Assembly (NCBI GenBank): GCA_022695795.1
Contig: MU404183.1
Coordinates: forward strand, 1-64,000
Length of the DNA stretch: 64,000 nt
Reading direction: 5' to 3'
Source of the DNA: Biscogniauxia marginata
Lineage: Eukaryota > Ascomycota > Sordariomycetes > Xylariales > Xylariaceae
This document shows, piece by piece, positions 59,803 through 64,000 of this stretch. How positions within the stretch are numbered: the first letter of the stretch is position 1; the number at the start of each line of letters is the position of its first letter. Below the pieces are notes generated by a model, which searched no databases, was not told where the DNA came from, and worked only from the letters and a program-made list of their open reading frames with translations. The position numbers were made by a program, and so were the translations under genes.

Positions 59803-61521
59803 TATCTCTCGAAGCTTCGAAGCGAATTGTGTTTTTGATGGGGTGGTCATCAGCATATCGGCGTCACAATTGGATATGATCTTTCTCAGCTGTTCTTCGG
59901 TTTCGGTTTCGGCTCGGTTGCTTTCATACATGTTTCATGGATTGAACATTTGGGAAGGGGCTCGCATCGTTAGGGATTCGGTTGGAGAATTTGGATGCTT
60001 TTGATGATTCCCACCCGCTACCTCGAGTTCCTCTCACGCAGCGGATTAATTATTCTGTCGTTATACCTCGGGCGTTTCCTTTCCCGCGAGATAACATAGC
60101 GAATATCTCCACGGATGCGTGGTTGTATCTTGACAGCCATCTGGAAGCCAGGATGGTAATGCATAGGTTGCCGCTGCCGCTTTTATTGGGACACCTCCTA
60201 ATGCTGGTGACTACGAACTTATGAAGTTCAGTATTCACCCTTGTGTACGATATACTTTTTTTTACCCTTTGCCTTAACAGTTTGGCGTTGTCGTGTCTTC
60301 ATTTTCGAAAATAGGTTCACGGAGTAGAGACGCGGCAGGTTTCAGAATACCTGAGGCAAAATGCCTGATGATTTGAAAAGTTGTTTTTATTCATCTGCTT
60401 GTTATATGCTGTTATATGGGTATTTTTGTATTGTTGCCCTGCTTTATATCCATCATTTCTAGTCCTCGTAGAGCAAGCAAATAAACGGTTATCCTAATAC
60501 CCTAGTTTTTCCGCTTCGCGAGTACTTTACGGCTAATTAAATGCCTTTCGCTTTAACCATTTCGCACCTGTTCGCTATAGGCGATGGGGGCGTATGTCTC
60601 CCACCGAGCCGCCGGAGGAAATATGTGCACAATACGATATAGACCAGCTTAGCCATTATGGGGGGATTATCTTTTCTCACATGGAGTGTTGCTTACTTTG
60701 TTTCGTATTTCGATTCGAGGGTCATTATCAAAGTTAAGTAAGCGAAAGCTAGCTCTCTCTCCCAGGCCTTCTTCATGCTCGGCCGTTTATGTTCACCTCG
60801 TAGTCCGCCTCCTGAACGACCTTAACTCTTGTTGAGTTCTATAGACAGGGGTTCGTTTTCCAAGTGTATCGGAGCCCCCTTCGAATATAAACCGAATCTT
60901 CTAAGTGATTGGCACTCATCTTTTTACTGTATTTTACCACCAAACGTTACATGGTAGCCTTCATACCGATGTCTTATCACCCCTTTGATACTCTCTATTT
61001 CGTGATATCTACTGGCTAGCTTAATTTTAAAATGTATAGATTTCTAGATGCAACGCTCTGAGAAAGCCAAATTGCGGTATGTTTCTAGAGAATCCTGCTA
61101 TACATTTATAAATAAGCACTAAAGGCATTTCGGGGAGAGCAACATTCGTATTGGTTTGTGTAATCTCTCATGAGTGTCTTCAATAAATAAGGAACATGAT
61201 AGGGTTCCGTATTTGGGCTAAGGCGAACCGCTGCATTGGTTCAATAAAAGACACCAGAACATGTATTATATCACCCTTGGTGATATGGATTAGCTTATAA
61301 CGGCCGCTTAGATGATCAAGAAATACCATTTATTGCTAGGGGATATCATGAATACATGCTAAATAGTTTCTAAATACAGTTCAAATTACTCCAAAACTTT
61401 GGCGGCCCAGATTCATCCGAAATGGGTTCCCCGTGAGGCCTGTCCGCCCGATGATGTATCATTCCCATCTCGACAGTCTTCGTGATACTCGTCGACCTTG
61501 GTGGCCCGAATATCTGCGCAC
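59803..61521. other. Intergenic region between ptaB and the membrane-protein gene
   Basis: About 1.7 kb between convergent genes, so it should hold two 3' UTRs. Balanced composition. Open frames of about 80 codons show no family resemblance. No RNA gene recognised. Confidence 0.4.
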
Positions 61522-62928
61522 CTACGTCCGCATGTTCACTGTAGAATTCTGGTTCGAAGTGATTGTGGTTGCCATGCTCGTATTCGGGACGGATGTTGTG
61601 ATTGGCGTCACCTGTAGCGAGGGGGGTTCGTTTAGAGGATTCGAAGCCTTTACAATCTTCGCGATGAGGGTGGCCATTTTGAGTTCGATGTGGAGCTTGA
61701 CTAGATGAAGTTTGGAATTAATAGAACTGTTTATGGATATCTAAGACTAGAAACTCCTTATCGAACGCCCAGGGCCTTACTGTTAATGCACCCGCTAACT
61801 CCTTCTTTCCCGGTGTATTATTCTTATAAACCTGCGTAGACTCACCTAGGTAGACAAGGGGATGGAATTGCATATATCTACGAATCTTTGTAAGCTCTAG
61901 TGGATCAAGTGATGAGATATATGGGGAGCTCACACAAGTTCGCTCCGCATCGACATAACGCCTATAAGGACCACCTAGGTGTTAAGCATCGTCAATATTG
62001 AACATTGAGTTTCGGTTTGTAGCATCGACACCTACATCCATTGATGTTGACACAGAGATCATTGCCAAATTGAATTTAAAGAGTGTGTAATACTTCTTCA
62101 AACCGCCCGCGATGAGCTTCGTCCTGACAGTATAAACGAAGTACAAGTTGAGGCCCGCATCTACAACGGCGAAGAGCGCTTTCTCCGTCCTATCCCAAAT
62201 CTCATTGATGTGGACATATGTCTCTGATATCTGAAGTCGTGCGGGAAGCCTGCAATTTCCACATCCCGTCAGCAATACCTGTTAAAGGAAGTCCTACGTC
62301 TTAGTGAGAGCACATACCATATGCAGAAGACCGATACGTTAATGGCGGCGATAATGAAGAAAACGACAATCTTCAAGGTGCGCGCTCGTGATTTCACTAT
62401 CATTAGAAGTGCTACCCGGTTGATGATGATCTGTAGTATGCATTGTACTTGTTTCCGTCAAGGTCAAGCTCCGCGTTATGGACAAACAGTTGTCGTACTC
62501 ACCCTGAACTGTCCATAAACACACTGCGCATGACATTTCGTTAGTATGAATACCGCGGAGAAATAATTATGTCCGTCAGACTGACAAATTGTAAAGTATA
62601 TCCAGAACCTAGAAGATGATTGCCAGGGACTGTTAATCGTATACATAAGCCCAAGGTCGGCATGTACTCACCCAGGGGGGATGTAACCCTTCAGAACCAT
62701 CCAACTAACGATGGATATTACTAAAGATGAAATCCACTCCGCCCAAACCATGATAATATAGGTGTTGAAAAGCTTTCCTTTCTGACAGAAGCGCCATGTC
62801 TGGCGTGTGGCCTCGGTGCAGGCGAAGACACTAAAGCATAGGGAAAAGCCCCAGATGATTGAGCATATGTTCATAGTCAGGTCATCTGGGACCTCTGTCT
62901 TATACCATGGCGGGATTAGGAACCCCAT
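61522..62928 (-). CDS. Fungal multi-pass membrane protein, unknown function
   Basis: Eight exons: 62928-62672, 62608-62586, 62523-62503, 62447-62318, 62249-62036, 61974-61934, 61877-61846 and 61700-61522. They join in frame to 298 residues. The product has about seven hydrophobic helices, starting with MNICSIIWGFSLCFSVFA and ending with YMQFHPLVYLVKLHIELKMA. It resembles a widespread Pezizomycotina family of 7-helix membrane proteins with the pattern W..Q.Q..LQIIINR, PARLQI...Y.HIN.IWDR and KY..LF.FN; the function of that family is unknown to me. Introns of 63, 62, 55, 68, 61, 56 and 145 bp, all GT-AG, were fixed by restoring these patterns. Four exons are 21-41 bp. The Ser/Thr-rich C-terminal tail stops at TAG 61524-61522. 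The 5' end could extend if an upstream exon exists. Confidence 0.82.
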
Positions 62929-64000
62929 ATTGGTATACGAAGTAAAAGTTTCGGTTGAGCACGCTCACTCGTTGGGATCAAACAAACGGGTACTATGGTG
63001 ATGACGAGGTACAAAACCTAAGTCCTTATCAAATACGACAGGCAATGAAGAAGGTAGGAGGGCATTTGAAGATAGTTCGTATTGGAGATACAGCCGCCGG
63101 GAAAGCCGGGAATCCAAGAGGGTGAACACTCCTGCCCTTTCAAAGAATGAAAAAGAAAATACAGCTTAGAACTCCTAGCAGACGTGGATACCTAGATTTA
63201 AGCTCTAGAAGAAGATTGCACACTAGATTGAGAGGCCAAAACACCTCGATTGGTATATAATTCGACAGAGTTTTTCGAGAGTTGCGACGGCATGATGAAA
63301 TCGGCCGATAGTTTTGCTCGTGAGTTCTTCATCACGAGCCAGGAGCTTGCAGCTTTAGGAAAGGGGCGGGCTCATGTAAGGGTCCGTAGAAATGATAGTT
63401 GGAGTATCAGCGAGTTTGAGTTTAGGTTTAACTCCTATTGGCGCTGTTGGTATCTTGCTGTATTATTTTCTATGATGTGTCAGTACGACTAGGCCTCCAT
63501 GTAGCGGATGGTACTGGAAGTCAAATAGGGGGAGTGAAAGAAGCTTCCGCCATAAGTCTATTAGATCAATTCAAAATGCCAGATGAGAGGCATCCAATCG
63601 AATCAAATTCAATTATATTGAATTCGATCATATAGTATCTTATAGCAGAATTGTGGACTTGAGGTTCGACATCTGTCTTAGATTTGACCACGTTCTCGAC
63701 GGATGCATTCCGAGACATGGATAGCTTCTCTGTAAACATCTCACAGACATTTCGACGAACTGTGATACAAGCTTGAGATCGGTTCGAAAGTAGCGCATTA
63801 GCTTAGTGATTGAAAAATGTGTTTAGGCCCTTTCCAAGACCTAGCAACGAGTCCCGATATATCTATTTAATAACATCCTAATGCCCACACAGCCGTAAAT
63901 GAGACGACTGCAGCGCATGGAATTTCCTAAACCGTCCTTGAAAGAAGTTAGTTCAAACCTCCTAGACTCGAGAGCTGATGGGGGCCATATAGAGTTCCTG
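62929..64000. other. Upstream flank, no gene recognised
   Basis: The first about 300 bp probably hold the promoter of the membrane-protein gene. The rest has balanced composition and only short open frames. The longest (63250-63492 plus, 80 codons) lacks an ATG at its listed start and resembles nothing I know. Confidence 0.4.

Overview
The window is nuclear DNA of a filamentous ascomycete (Pezizomycotina). Evidence: genes split by short 54-145 bp GT-AG introns with fungal donors and CTAAC-like branch sites; fungal protein families (HOPS Vps39, SPX phosphate transporter, TORC2 HbrB, LIM-binding PtaB, secreted M28 aminopeptidase); and very AT-rich, stop-riddled retrotransposons showing the C-to-T and G-to-A decay of repeat-induced point mutation (RIP). 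Genus and chromosome position cannot be read from the sequence. No rRNA, tRNA or CRISPR was recognised.

Layout. 1-3.1 kb: RIP-decayed DNA-transposon-like repeats. 3.1-11.8 kb: gene island with GON7 (+), VPS39 (-, 4 exons) and an SPX/SLC13 low-affinity phosphate transporter (-, 5 exons). 11.9-26.7 kb: AT-rich block in which a full-length chromovirus-type Gypsy element (Gypsy-1) interrupts the integrase of an older Gypsy relic and itself carries a solo LTR with a perfect target-site duplication (TSD). 26.8-28.7 kb: small GC-balanced island with an RNase H-fold gene lacking two of four catalytic carboxylates. 28.7-46.7 kb: four-layer nest, Gypsy-2 inside Gypsy-3 inside a ~2 kb terminal-inverted-repeat element that also carries a MITE. 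46.7-49.1 kb: secreted M28 aminopeptidase (6 exons). 51-64 kb: hbrB, ptaB (7 exons, one GC-AG intron, 33-glutamine run) and a multi-pass membrane protein rebuilt from 8 exons.

Host genes are housekeeping or signalling genes: tRNA modification, vacuolar fusion, phosphate uptake, TORC2 and adhesion/developmental transcription. They form no pathway cluster. Novelty lies mainly in the mobile-element blocks: a datable insertion order, a 27-bp in-frame repeat expanded to nine copies in one Gypsy copy, an antisense ORF shared by two copies, a probable self-priming primer-binding site, and a MITE family sharing ends with a larger element. Exon structures were worked out by hand from splice signals, reading frame and family resemblance; no search was run.
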